NCBI RefSeq assembly: GCF_025766255.1
Contig: NW_026516757.1
Coordinates: 115,523-179,522, forward strand
DNA: 64,000 bases
DNA from: Zychaea mexicana
Lineage: Eukaryota > Mucoromycota > Mucoromycetes > Mucorales > Lichtheimiaceae
Reading direction: 5' to 3'
Shown here: positions 1-12,693 of the stretch, one piece after another
Numbering within the stretch: position 1 is the stretch's first letter
How the letters are laid out: every line of letters starts with the position of its first letter
Notes under the pieces: model-generated
Told to the model about the DNA's origin: nothing
Seen by the model: only the letters and a program-made list of their open reading frames with translations
Databases searched by the model: none
Made by a program: the position numbers and the translations under genes

Positions 1-493
1 GCATCATGGTACCTACGGCACAGCATGTGTGCATACTACATTATCAGATATACAGTTTATGGGAGTATGAAAAGAGGATAAAAAGGTTGAATCTCTTTTA
101 TACGTTGGCTCGAGTGAAATGTCACTATATGGAACGCTCACAAAGCATTGTTTGTTATACAATGCTGATGGCGAGTCCCGTTTCATTTATGCCTAGGGCG
201 TTTTTCCCCCTTACAGACTTATGAAAAATATACCACAAGCGACAGCCTCAAAATTTTACACAAATGATAATCAGATGTTGTGCCACGGATTAGAGGGAAA
301 TGATCTTTAGAGCAATTAAATGACCATCGTCACTTGAATCGTTGAATGTTTGTAGAGCGAAAAGATATGTTAAGTTTAAGCAGCGTATCTATACCATAGC
401 CTGTTGCCTGTGCGGCCCGACAATCCAAAAGTCAAATTTTCTTCGGCATTTGAACACATGGGATCCCACCGTTGTTTTGACCTTTGACCTGTC
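1..493. other. Intergenic, no gene recognised
   Basis: Both strands hold only short frames without recognisable domains. The last part serves as the 5' flank of the mS41 gene. The true upstream gene, if any, lies outside the window. Confidence 0.5.
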
Positions 494-1041
494 ATGTTTA
501 CAGTTGTTAGATCGTTGGCGATCCGTGGTGCACGGTTTTCGCACACTGCCTCTGTTACTGCTCCTCAACCACGAGGTAATATTACAAGTGCTATACTGAC
601 TTGAGTAGACAAGTCAAGTGCTGAAAAAGAAAGCTCGCTATGATTTTGTTTGATTAGGCAACATCAAAGAAGCTGGCGATTTCCTGAAAGCGATCGGACG
701 TGGCTGCGACGAATTTGCTGGCAAATTTGAGGTTAGCCTTCATTCGTTAGTTACATTGGCTTGATAGAAAGCTTTTTTACTCACAGGTTGGTTATTCTCT
801 GTGTGTCTTGTTTTGTATTAGAGCTGGGAAAGCCTGTTTACCGCAGACAGCCGTACCATGAGAAACGACTTTGGTATACCCACTAAACAGCGAAAGTATG
901 TGTCGGGTCAATTGGTATAAGGTTTTGATAGCGTACCTTACTCATAGAAAACTGAATAGATACATCCTCTCATGGCGCGAGCTCTACAAGCAAGGAAAAG
1001 AGCCTTATGCTATTTCGTTGCCTAGTCCTAAAAAGAAATAA
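494..1041 (+). CDS. FYV4: Mitochondrial small-subunit ribosomal protein mS41 (FYV4/IGR-motif protein)
   Basis: Spliced model of four exons: 494-575, 658-731, 822-895 and 960-1041, 103 residues. All junctions are GT-AG and phases match (1, 0, 2). The start at 494 gives an N-terminus rich in R, S and hydrophobics (MFTVVRSLAIRGARFSHT), typical of a mitochondrial presequence. Residues about 36-90 carry the IGR motif (FLKAIGRGCDEFAGKF, then a SWESLFT block and IPTKQRKYILSWRELYKQG), the signature of the fungal mS41/Fyv4 family of the mitoribosome small subunit. Length is close to the core of the family. The tail ends in a basic KKK. It lies head-to-tail with the first histidine kinase, 1.15 kb upstream. 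The exons are too short to show as one frame, so the gene is easily missed. Family call is firm; the exact start is inferred. Confidence 0.9.
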
Positions 1042-2192
1042 AAAAACCCATCAGCTCACCGAATATGCGACAATTTTTTAAGGCGACAATCGAACATGTA
1101 CATGGAGAAGAGCATTGGATGTGGTAGGGAGTTGGCAACAATGTAGCGGGCTGAAAGTGAACTTTGTTCTGCGTAAATATGGTGATTATGTAGGACAGTG
1201 AAACATTGGAGAAAATGAAATGCTGGTACAATGGAAAGGAGAACCAGACCACAGGTGGATTTTTAAGGAGACGGAGAGGAGGAAGAGGAGGTTGACGAGG
1301 AGATGAAGCGATTTGTTTGTGCGAGAATACTCAATTATATGTCACTGTCAGAACTAGCACCCAGAATTAGGATGGCGTTAGTATTGATAACATCATATTT
1401 GCCACAGCTGCCGTCAAGATTGATGGTCATTTAAAGCTGGATACAATAAGCAGGTAAGATGATCGTTGTACCAAAGTAACAATGCTTCTACCCTAAAAGC
1501 CTAAAGCATACATGTCATATGTAGCATGCATGCATGCATGTACGCATCAACTTTTGTGCTATTATGGGGCAGTGTGAACTTGTTGGGTATATCTTTCAAT
1601 AAGGAAAACATACTTTCTATCACAATTTAGTAGTAATCGGACGCTTTAACCGAAGGATGATCTGCATATCTGAAAATCTGAAGAAATGCATGTTAATTTT
1701 TTGAGCGTTTTGCTCTAACTTCATTATTAAAGTGAAATCCGCTCCGCAAGGCTGCAGTGTTTTGCTCTTACTTTTCCTGACGAATACACCAGAGCGTTAC
1801 ATAGTCGTGCATGATACTGTATATGGTCGTGCACAAAACAGAAGAGGCAGAGGATGTGTATAAACATAGCAAGGTAGGACCGCGTGGATAGTAATAGGGA
1901 AACTCAGCCGTTTCCATAGTTCGGGATGGAAATAAGAGTCCAATGCTCCTGCAGCCTCCTTATTAAGCGCGCACATAATAGAGAAAATTATCTTATTCTC
2001 ACCTTTTCTCTCCTATATACTTTTATTTTTACAAGGACCTCACTTTCCTTTCTCTTTATCAACTGGGTTTGATTTTTTTAATTCCAATATCCCACACACC
2101 ATCTACGTCGGGTCCACTGTCGTTGTGATCTGTTTATTGTATCTTTTCGCGGAACTAGCATCAGACAGTAAGAATACGCTACGTCGGCAGCA
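1042..2192. other. Intergenic; orphan exon-like stretch and promoter of kinase 1
   Basis: Nothing here joins into a gene. One stretch, 1371-1453, is open for 83 nt between a good acceptor (AATTAG) and a good donor (GTAAGA) but has no convincing partner exons. Positions about 1980-2090 are pyrimidine-rich (CTTTTCTCTCC, CTTTCCTTTCTC), as expected just upstream of a fungal transcription start, and probably hold the promoter of the kinase gene. Confidence 0.4.
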
Positions 2193-5100
2193 ATGTCAAA
2201 TACATTATCAACCAGTTCTGTCACTGGTTCAGCCAGAGCAACCAGTGTGCTACCTGGCACACTTCATTTAAACGGATACCATTTCAAAGCTGGATCCACG
2301 CTTGACTTGTCGCATGGAGAAAACGTTGATGTTGTGTACGGGTATCGCATCTCGACCCAGGACGCGGTGGTGGCGAAGGTTTCAACCAGTACCTTACGAC
2401 TCGAACGCGAATATTATGTCATGAAGAAACTCTATCACTATATTGACGGGTCCTCTTATCTAGGTAAAATTAGCTTTTTCGCTCATGATCACGATAAAAG
2501 AAAGCTGCTTTAACTTTTTGATTTTTTTTTGTTAGCCCGACCGCTGGAGTTCGTCAGTTTACCTAGCGGCTTGACAGTTGCTGTTTATGCCGACGAAGGG
2601 CACAGCCAGACACAGTTTTTCGAGGACTATTTTTCACCAAAACCGACGAGTAATGGGCAAGTCGATTCTACAGAAAAAGACCAACGTTCCTGGATACGTC
2701 GACATGACAGTAGCAGCGACAGCAGCAGTAATAACAAGCCGCATAAATTGTATGACCAAACCTCCATGGACGGCGACAGTGGCGGGAGTACACCCATTTA
2801 CGACTTGTCCACTTTCTTGCGATTCGCAATAAAGTGCCTAGACAGTTTAGAGTTTATACATCGGCATAACTATGTACATGGTCAAATTCGACTTCAAAGC
2901 TTTCAATGGAATGGCTCAGACGATGGTCCTGTCAAATTATGGAATTTTGGCTCAGGTTCGAAATCGCTTGAAAGGTGTGTGCCATGGTTGCATAGCAACT
3001 GTAGTATAAGCTATATCGTCGCCACTTGGGCTCACTACTTCTTTTTATCGCGCAAAATTAGCTATTTGACGTCGGAAGGGTGGCGCAAGACAGCCAACAA
3101 TAAAGAGCTTGTGGGTGCTCTGCACAGCTTGTTGGTGTACATGAGTCCAGAGCAAACAGGACGAACGACTTATGCACCCGATCATCGAACAGATATTTAC
3201 TCGCTAGGCATTGCTTTCTTTGTACTACTCACAGGAAAGCAGCCCTTTGACGGAGGGCCTCTGGATATTCTGAATGGAATTTTGAGTCGCAAAATCCCCC
3301 TTGTGCATGAACTACAGATCGACGTTCCTGAAATTTTGTCGAGAATCATAGACAAAATGACGAGCAAGGTATAGGATACAGTGATGGTAGAAAAGGAGTA
3401 AAGAGTCATTTACAAATCTCATCATATGTATAAGGCTCCGGACGATCGATACAGCAGCGCTCGTGGCGTTCGCACTGATCTCAAAGAATGCCTGCACCGT
3501 CTTCGAATGGCAGATGAATCATCATCAGAGGTTATTATTCTATTTGTTTGTCGTTGCATCATGTCCATAATTCATTATTTCTGCCGTTATCATAGCCTAC
3601 TGATTTAGTTAGCAGTCAATTCCTTCTTTTAAATTAGCACAAAACGATATCGCATCCGTGTTTACTTTACCGAAGCATGTTTATGGTCGTCAGGGTATTA
3701 TTTCCCAAATGCAATACCTTATTGAACGAGGCGCCGCCGTATACAACTCAAGTGCTCAGAGAAATCGCACGAGAACTAGTGTTATTGGAGGAACGGAGAC
3801 TACGAGCATATCAGAGCATAACATTATAGATACATTTAACGAAATGTACGATCTAGAGAGCAGCAGCCATTGTAGCACGGGAAATAGTGGTGTCGCTAAT
3901 AGTGTTAGTGCCGCAGGATTTGATGGAAACGACGCATCAAGTGTAACCCGTCGAATGTTTGTCAATAATGGCAAACCCGCTTCTACACTTGTAGGTGTAT
4001 ACGGCCCTGGTGGAATAGGTTTGTAGCGGAGGATGTGTTCTTATTTTACAGATAAAGCTTCCTTTATTAAAAAATGTTTTTTATAGGAAAATCGACGCTT
4101 TTTACCGCTGTGCAGCCAACCGCTCGACTTAACGGGTGAATATGATACACCTGATGAGAAACAGAATTGTTTCAACACATATATTCACCACTTCTATAAA
4201 TCTATTATTAGCTACATTGCAACGGTGAAGTTCGATTCAAGAAATAAGGTTCCATACAGCACTATATTCAAAGCACTATCACAAATCCTGCAACAGATTT
4301 TGACGGAATCCGAAGAAGTGATCAAGGCATTTTACGAACACCTACGGCTTTCGCTCGGCTCACAATTTTCCAATATACACCTTGTCGTTGACTTTATACC
4401 AGAGTTCAAGACATTGCTGCAATCGAATAACAAAGCAGGGACTCTTGGTGGAGGAGCTGCAGCTCAAGTGGACAATATTGAAGCACGAGCGAGATTTCAT
4501 AAAATATACGTGGAAGTTTTTCGTGCAATTACTCATTGGAGCATGGTGACTTTGGTAAGTACGAGATGCGAGATACATATGAAATAGCCTTCGCCCGTTT
4601 ATGGCTTCAACAAGTAATTAAGAGCGCTGATAATCGAAAACCCATAGTTTCTGGACGATCTACATCAAGCAGGTATGGGGTAACATTGATATCTTGGGTA
4701 TTGACAAAAATACAAACACTGATAACTTTTCACCATCTTCCATATTCAAGATGTGCCTTCACTGGAGTTGATGGAAGCACTAGTCATGTCACGCGTCAAG
4801 GTCCGTGCTACTTTGTTTGACAAGTGGAGATTGTGGCACGCTGACACTTTTCCCGCCTCTTTTTTTTTCTTCAAGATTCTCATCTTCACATCGTACAGAG
4901 ATCAAGAAATTACAGACAAGCAATCCGAGTTTTTCGCAAGCAAACTTGCAGATGTTCACTTAATCAAAGTCGAAGCCCTAGGGATGGATCCGCTCGTCGA
5001 CTTTATTTGCGATACGCTTCACCGACCACGTGATGTCGATCGAGAAGCCATTCTGCCTCTTGCAGATGTCATTTTTCGAAAAACGCGTGGCAACGCATTC

Positions 5101-8100
5101 TACACATCCCAGTTATTACGAACACTCGAGCGAAAAAAACTGATTTATTTCGATTGGGAAAAGAATCAATGGCGCTACGACCTTCTACAGATTGAAGAAG
5201 CCACAATGTTCGATCAGCAGAACTTTAATACACAATTGGATGTTTCGTTTATGGTGGCCCGGTTACGTGAACTTCCACCCGCAGGGCAGTCCTTTCTTAA
5301 ATGGGCGTCTTACGTGGGCGATACATTTTCCTGGGATACGGTCAAAGTTTTGATGTTATCTGAAGAAAAGAAGTACGAACATGATAGTATGGCAAAAAAT
5401 GGCGGAAGTTCTGATCATGGCAAACGAATATGCGACATAAACAACAACGACAGTGACACGGAGCAATTTATTCAAAATTCATGCGCCGTAGTACACGAAG
5501 GAGACGACGACGACGACGATAGCATTGACAACAGCGATGATGAATCTTGCCGCAACAGTATAGTGACATCATCAAACAGACAAAACTCTACTCGAAAATT
5601 GGCTGCAACCTCCACGTGCACCTCTTCTGCTGGCTCAATTAATGATCCTATCAGTGGTCTGCAAGCTGTTTTGCAAGAAGGATATATTATGTCTCTTGGT
5701 GGCGACGAATTTAAATGGAGTCACGATCGTATTTCGCAAGCGGCTGCAGAGCTTGCTGATATAGGAAGTCGAAGCAAAATGCATTTGACAATTGCGCAAC
5801 ATCTTTTAGAAGGTATGTCAAGCATCAATTTTAACATGTATAGATTGATAACTCACGTTGGGGTTTTAACGAATTAATAGATGAGGTAGTCGACACGTTT
5901 CTCGTCGCCGATCATTTACTTAATTGTCAAGATATTCTGTCATCGATCGACGACAAGGAACGTTATCGAAAAGTCATGATCATGGCAGGAGAAAAAGGGC
6001 AAGCGGCTGGTGCGCATAGTATGGCGTTTGCTTATTACAGCTGCGCTATCACCCTAAGCGATTCCCTAGAAGAATGGAATGATGACAACTATGAAACGAC
6101 TCTGCGACTGTATACGAATGCGGTTTCATTATCATGGGTTGTAGGTGAAAGCGAGCAAATGGAAGATCTATTGCAAGTTCTATTTCAGAAGGCCAAAACC
6201 CCCATCGATCGGATGCCTGCTTACCGTGTACAAGCCCAAAGTTGTTATGCCGCGCAGCTTCACGGGAAAGGGTGCGAGACGCTTTATAAATGTCTTGATG
6301 AGCTTGGCGACGAGGTAGCACGGATGGATACGAGCCAAGAAGCACTTCAACGTGAATATGATCAAGCCGAGCAGAACTTCGAAAGACTGGGGGTCGAGGG
6401 TGTCCTGGCTTTGGAGCCATGCGACGATGAGATAATAAAAGGATCTGTCGTTGTTATGGATGAAGTGTAAGCTACTATAAACTCGGTCTAACATATGCTC
6501 TTATTATAAAACTGAAATGTACTTTCTGTTCATATATAGAATTGCGTCATCATATTGGGGTGGCAGACAGCGTGAGCTGTTCCACTGGGCATGTCGCATT
6601 GTCAATATATCTCTAACGCGAGGACCAACGACTGTAACTGGCAACGCGTTTATAACTGCTTCTTTGGGTTTCTCCCATCTCTTTAAAAAGTACAATTTTG
6701 CGGAGGTATGTATCTACAAATGACACACTGTACATCTTCGCCAATCGTGTGTGTGTATTCTGAAACGCTATAATGGCATAATTACGATGTAGAAACTCGC
6801 AAGTACAGGATTGCACCTAGCAGACATACACGGTACCACCCAAGACAAAGGTCGATCCTATTGTTTATATCCAGCATTTGCGCTCCAGTGGAAGTATCAT
6901 CAAAAGGAGGCGTATCGCTATCTTAGGTCTGCAATCGACTACTCCCAGTCATGTGGCGACCGCATTTACGGCGCATTTGCTTTGGTTTGGGTTGCGAAAA
7001 TTCGGTTTTTCACGGGAGAAAACCTAGCAATAACTATCCGAGAGGCCGAGCAAAGTTTCGAAGAAATACACTCGTGGTCCCCGACAATCGATCACAACAG
7101 CCTGATAATGTGTGTTATCCGGTTGTGCAAAGCATTACAAGGGCAAACGTTTATTGATACCCCAGATGTTTTTGATGGCGACGACGGATTCAGTGATTCC
7201 CATTTTCTTGTGGAGAGCTGTAAACATAGTTCTGACCCGGGCCTGCTATCAAACTGGTACGAGTCCTTTAAAATGGTTGCGCTCGTGCTTTACGGTCACT
7301 TGGATGCTGCGATCGAGACGGGTTATCGTTGCTTAGAAACATTAGAAGGTCATCCTTGTCACAAGCACACACGCATGATGTGTCATTATATGTCGTTGGC
7401 TTTGATCGAAAAATGTCGTCAAGATCCAGCTCGCCGACAGGAGTATCTTGACCGAGTCCATGCGAATCAAACGTTATTACAGGAATGGGTTGTACAAGCA
7501 CCAATTAATTTTGCCATGTATCGGACACTCATCGAAGCGGAACTGGCCAGTATCGAAGAACCGCTTGATGTTGTGAAGATTGGACGTTTGTACGAAGAGG
7601 CCCTCGACCACGCAAGAGAGGGCTCATGGTATTTGGATCTCTGCGTTATCCATGAATATGCCGGCGCATTCTATGACAGAATTGGGTTCCGCAATGTTGC
7701 CTACGGCTTGATAAAAAAGGTAGCAATGCACACTTTAATTGTTTGGATGTCAGTAGTTTACATTTTATGTACACTAATGGGCTTTGTCATTGCTGGATAT
7801 ACAGGCAATCGAACTATACACGTGTCATGGCTCATATGGAAAGGCACGGCAACTGATCGTCAAGTTCGACGCTCTTCTGAATGACTTTAATGATAGCAGA
7901 AGGGAGAGTGTTGAGGTAAGCAGGACATTTTTTTTTTGCTGAAATCAAAGCAATATCAGGAACTGAACAGACTACGTAACGATTACAGGCATCCACCCAA
8001 ACCGATCCTATTCCTTTACAGCGAGAGCCTACATGGAGCACTACTTCGTCAACTCATCGTGGTGAAGAAGGCGTTAACGCTTTGATAAACGAGTCTTATA

Positions 8101-11100
8101 CATCTGAGTGCATACCACCCATAACTGCCGAAACCACGTTGATGTCGTTGGATATTGTAAATAGCACCACATACTACCTATAATTTTTTTTGAAAAAGAC
8201 TAACTTTCTGTTTCTTTGCTGTTTTAAGGTCGACATGGCGTCTATATTGAAGAGCTCGCAAGTTTTAAGCTCTGAAGTGAAATTCGAAGGACTTTTGACC
8301 TCCATGATGGGTAATACACACTGAATATAACTCGATGAATCAAGCTGATTTGTTAATATGGTTTGTATAGGCATTATTCTTGATGTTTCGGCGGCAAACG
8401 GTGTTGCCATTATTCTCAAAGATGACAAATATGGAATCGGAGCTTACGGGAGTCAGGAGCAACAAACAGTGACCTTTGATCCACCCAAACCACTCAAGGA
8501 TGAGGATGGCCTAGTCCCAACTCGCGTTATCAACCACACTATACACACGGGGAAGAGCATATTCATTCGCGACATTAAGAACGATCCAAGATTTGCCGTT
8601 GGACCATGGTTTGAGCGAAATCCGGCAAAATCGGTTATATGCATGCCAATTATCCACAAATGTTCTATTGTGGGGTGTTTACTGATCGAAGGCGCCGTTG
8701 GTGTGTTTACACATCGACACGTTACCGTCCTTGGACTATTATGTCAGCAGATGGGCATTTCTATTACCAACGCGTTCCTGTTCAAGTCCGTGCAACGTTT
8801 TACCATGGCAAACATGAGGTAATGTATACCTAGAAAAAGCCACTACCGCTTTAATGGGTACTATGACTACCGTTGTTATACTGATTAGAGCCGATACATA
8901 ATTTTCAGAATGATAGAGATGCAGAAGCAGGCACTTGAAGAAGCTCGTAAAAGTAAAGAAGCGGCTGATAAGGCAACACGGCTACGTGAGATTTTCCTGG
9001 CAAATATGAGCCATGAAATTCGGACGCCATTCTCAGGCTTTTATGGAATGATATCGCTATTAGCCGAAACAAAGTACGTATCTACTACAGTAACTATGGA
9101 CAAGGAAACTTTGCCATGAAAGTGCTAACAAATCTGGTCCCTTGCTATTGTTTATGCGAAGACTTAATCCAGAACAGCATGACTTGGTTTACACTGCCAA
9201 AGAATCTTGCGAGATGCTCTTGCGACTTATTGATGATCTTTTAAACTTTTCTAAACTACAAGCTGGAAAGGTTTCTCTCGATTACTCGCCTGTCATAGTC
9301 GATAATGCGATAGCAGACGTCGTGGAAATGCTCGTAGCAATGGCGATACAGAAACGAATCAATATCACATTTACAGTTTCCCCAGAAGTTCCAGCAGTGG
9401 TCATGGCTGATGCAAACCGCTTGAGGCAGTAAGTTAATACTACAATAGGTAGTAGCGAGTTTTAGTGGATATTTTACTCGTTACTAATCCTCAACATGTG
9501 CTATATAGAGTTATCATCAATCTTTTGGGAAATGCGATTAAATTTACCCATCATGGCGAGATCCAAATCCGTTGCACAACAAGGAAGGATCGACTCATTT
9601 CGCCAGTCGAGGGTGGAAATGGAGATAACATAACGCCGCTTTTGTTTGAAGTCATTGATTCTGGAATTGGTATAAGCGAAGAACAGCGAAAGGCGTTATT
9701 TGTGCCATTCTCTCAAGTAGATGGTAGCACCACGTAAGGAAAAATGTGCACTGACTCGCGATTTACCAAAGCGTACTGAGTATTAAGAAAAACATTTGCT
9801 GTAGGCGCAAGTACGGTGGAACTGGACTTGGATTATCGATCTGTATGCAGCTAGTCAAGTTAATGTCTGGTACCATCGATGTTAAGAGCACACCATCCAA
9901 AGGGTCGAACTTCCACTTCTCAATTGATACATCAACCGTTCACGAGCAAACAAAAAAGCGGCAAGAGCTGGTGATCGGACTCCTACGCGAGTTGGGAAAC
10001 GCCAGTATTGTGGTTATCGACAAGCATACGTCTACCGTAAAGATGATACAGGCGCTTTTGCCTGGTAAAACTGTTGACGGATTATGCTCTATTGACGACC
10101 TTGTTTCTCACAAAGGGAGTCAATACACCATTGTTATTATCGGCTTTTTTTTGACGCATGACCCCGATTTCGCAAGTTGGTCAAGCCATATGCAACCTTT
10201 CTTGGAACGTGCGCGATGCATTGTCGTCATGCATTATCCTACTTCAGGTGCAATAGGTGATATTATGGAGAAGAACCAACTAGTATTAGACCCGCAGCAG
10301 GACCAAGGTTCTTCCCTTGCTACTGAGAGCAAGAATGACCATAAGTCATTAGCAACAGCAAAACCACCTTCGACGGCTTCATCCTCTCTAGCAACCGAAG
10401 CAGAGAAAAACGCCTGTCTTTCGATGCAACAACAGGTCACTGTTCGCGCAACGATTCCTCTTCGACGGATTAATTTTCTTAAAATCCTGGTGGACGCGCT
10501 ACATAAAACGATGGCTTCACCGGACACTCCTCGACCTGCTTTGGCTACTCGGGCAAGCTCTGAAGTACGAAAAGTCTCTCAGGAGTTTGTCTCCGCCGAA
10601 GAGCGTGCTGTCTATAGCACTCAAAAGATACTTGCTGCTGAAGGTAAGGCAAAGAATAATTATACCATTATTTGTTCCTGTGCTCTTTTTGATCTCTGTA
10701 GATTACTTACTAGACTATGATGCATCTTAATCTAGACAATCCTGTAGCACAAAAGTTACTATACAAACAGCTGACACGTCTTGGTTTCAAGGTTGTTTGT
10801 GCAAATAATGGATTGGAAGCAGTTCAGGCATGGCAAAATCATCCTCCTGGATACTTTACCCTCGCAGTGCTCGATCACCATATGCCACAGGTTGGAAACA
10901 TTTCCCCTCATTTTATTAAATGCTTTTAGGGAAATTTTTTAGCTGAATAATTTTTCCTTCTCCAGTGCGACGGTGTAGAAGCAACAAAAAGAATTAGAAG
11001 AATTGAGAAAAAAGAGAATCTTTCGAGGATGCCGATCGTTACATTGACAGCTGACATTCAGGACAGTGCCAAGGAAATCTGCATGAATGCGGGCTTTGAT

Positions 11101-11250
11101 CAGTAAGTATTTTCCATTCCAATTTTATGGAAAGTGGTATTAAACATGACAATTACAACAAATATCATGTGTAGCTACCTCACAAAGCCCATGAGTCACA
11201 AAGTACTTTCTGAAGTATTAAGGCATTTTTGTTACAAGAAACAATCATAA
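2193..11250 (+). CDS. Class X hybrid histidine kinase (kinase-like, AAA, TPR-like, GAF, HisKA, HATPase, receiver), copy 1
   Basis: Twenty-four exons: 2193-2463, 2536-2974, 3062-3368, 3435-3530, 3613-4018, 4087-4135, 4212-4554, 4648-4672, 4751-4800, 4876-5812, 5881-6466, 6540-6705, 6793-7719, 7805-7915, 7989-8156, 8229-8310, 8371-8818, 8909-9073, 9162-9428, 9509-9733, 9805-10643, 10736-10890, 10966-11102, 11175-11250; 2,424 residues. Order: Ser/Thr kinase-like domain (about 45-385), AAA-type ATPase with P-loop GPGGIGKST and Walker [10 protein letters not shown], helical TPR-like region (to about 1535), GAF (about 1655-1800), HisKA with NMSHEIRTP (His about 1839), HATPase ([15 protein letters not shown]), degenerate receiver-like stretch, true receiver with Asp about 2349 (VLDHHMPQ) and LTKP. 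The histidine kinase and receiver keep their phosphorelay residues. Known relatives are S. pombe Mak2/Mak3 (Phk1/2) and C. albicans Chk1, which signal peroxide or cell-wall stress through an HPt protein. The sensed signal here is unknown. Exon 5 start (3613) could be 3616. Confidence 0.93.
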
Positions 11251-12693
11251 CTCTTGGTAGTAATGCAACAAATTAGAGATTAAAGACAGCTATTATAACT
11301 CCAAATTATGTATACTTTAGGCTACAGCTGTGCATTCTATTATATAAAAAGTAAATATCTGTTTATAAGTACATAACATCTTATTCATGCATATGCTCAA
11401 ACCTCGGGGAGGGGTGGAAATGTGAGTGCCAACAAACTTTTTCCTACTTCATCTTAATCTTTGCAAAAGAGAGATGCATCATGTCATCGGTTCTCAATTC
11501 ATGTCCAGGCTTTTGTGATTTAAAACCTTCCCTTTTGTACATACACCGTATGTGTGTTCTCCATTTCCTACCAGAGGTAGCACTATAGCCTGAGCAGCAT
11601 CACATCGTCTACCGTTAGCTAAGTGCCAACGACGTTGGGCAATCGACACATCATTCCTTAGCTCTAAACAAAAGCCACTACTTCGTCAGCCATAATTCTA
11701 TTTTTTAACATTCCTAATTCAAAATGTAAAGACAGATCATTTGGTTGGAAACAGTGACATTGGCGATTTACTCTAAAAGCTGTGGCAACACTGGAAATGT
11801 ATTTTGAAGACCCGCTAACTCTCTCGCTCTCACCTTTGTGCCGGTTCCACATTGCGTACGAACTCCAAGAACAGCTTCTCCATTAGAGTTTTTCTTCAAA
11901 CTGTTATTTGTCAATGCATTAAGGTATGATGAGATAATCAGAAAGCTTATAACACCGTTAGTATTATCCATCAGCAGCTTGTCGGTCATCGGTTGTACGT
12001 GAGGCATATGCACTGCATAGCTTGCTGTAGACTACATAAGATAATCTCTAAAGAGGAGGTAATATGTTACTTAAACTATTTAAACATCGAATTGGAAGCA
12101 ACTGACGCTATATTGCGAGAGCTATGTGCGAATAATTAGGTTCTTTCACACTATCATTGGTTCTAACGTCAGAAGAAGTATTCGATGAGCGTTGATGAGC
12201 TGTAATCCTACCTGATTTTTTCAGAAAACGGCGGCCCACTATATTAGCTCTAAAGAGAGTAAGTTAATTAAATGCATATCATAGTAAAGTTTTGAAAATG
12301 CACGGCAAATAAGCTCATCTGATCAATGAAAAAATGTGTTGCATTGCATACTGACAAAGCACGAAATCGTTCAGAAAATGACTTATTGTCACCTAGAATG
12401 TCTAAACGTAATAGCTATAGAGACAAATAACGAGCAGAATTTCCAACAAAGGATCTTCATTTTGCAAAATAAGGCATGTTCTGCGAGTAGGACGTTATTT
12501 GTGTCACCCTTACTCCTTATGTATTGTTTTACTGCAAAACAAGCAGCACTCTTCTCATATCCAGACGCCACGCTAAAGTAGCCACTCACTCCAAATCCTC
12601 CACCTTACCTCCTTGAACTCTCCTCGTCATAAGGTATCGTTGCTTCTTCCTGCTCTTTTCCCTTCTTTTCCTTCCTTGAAGCAGTAACAACGT
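11251..12693. other. Intergenic spacer between the two kinases
   Basis: The 1.4 kb holds the 3' end of kinase 1 and the promoter of kinase 2. The last 100 bp before the start are strongly pyrimidine-rich (CTCCTTGAACTCTCC, CTTTTCCCTTC). No coding stretch with domain content was seen on either strand. Confidence 0.5.

Noticed and set aside
11175..11260. Suspected frameshift near the C-terminus of kinase 1
   Set aside because: With the acceptor at 11171-11174 the last exon is 76 nt, the phase closes and the stop is 11248-11250; it aligns with copy 2 without any shift.
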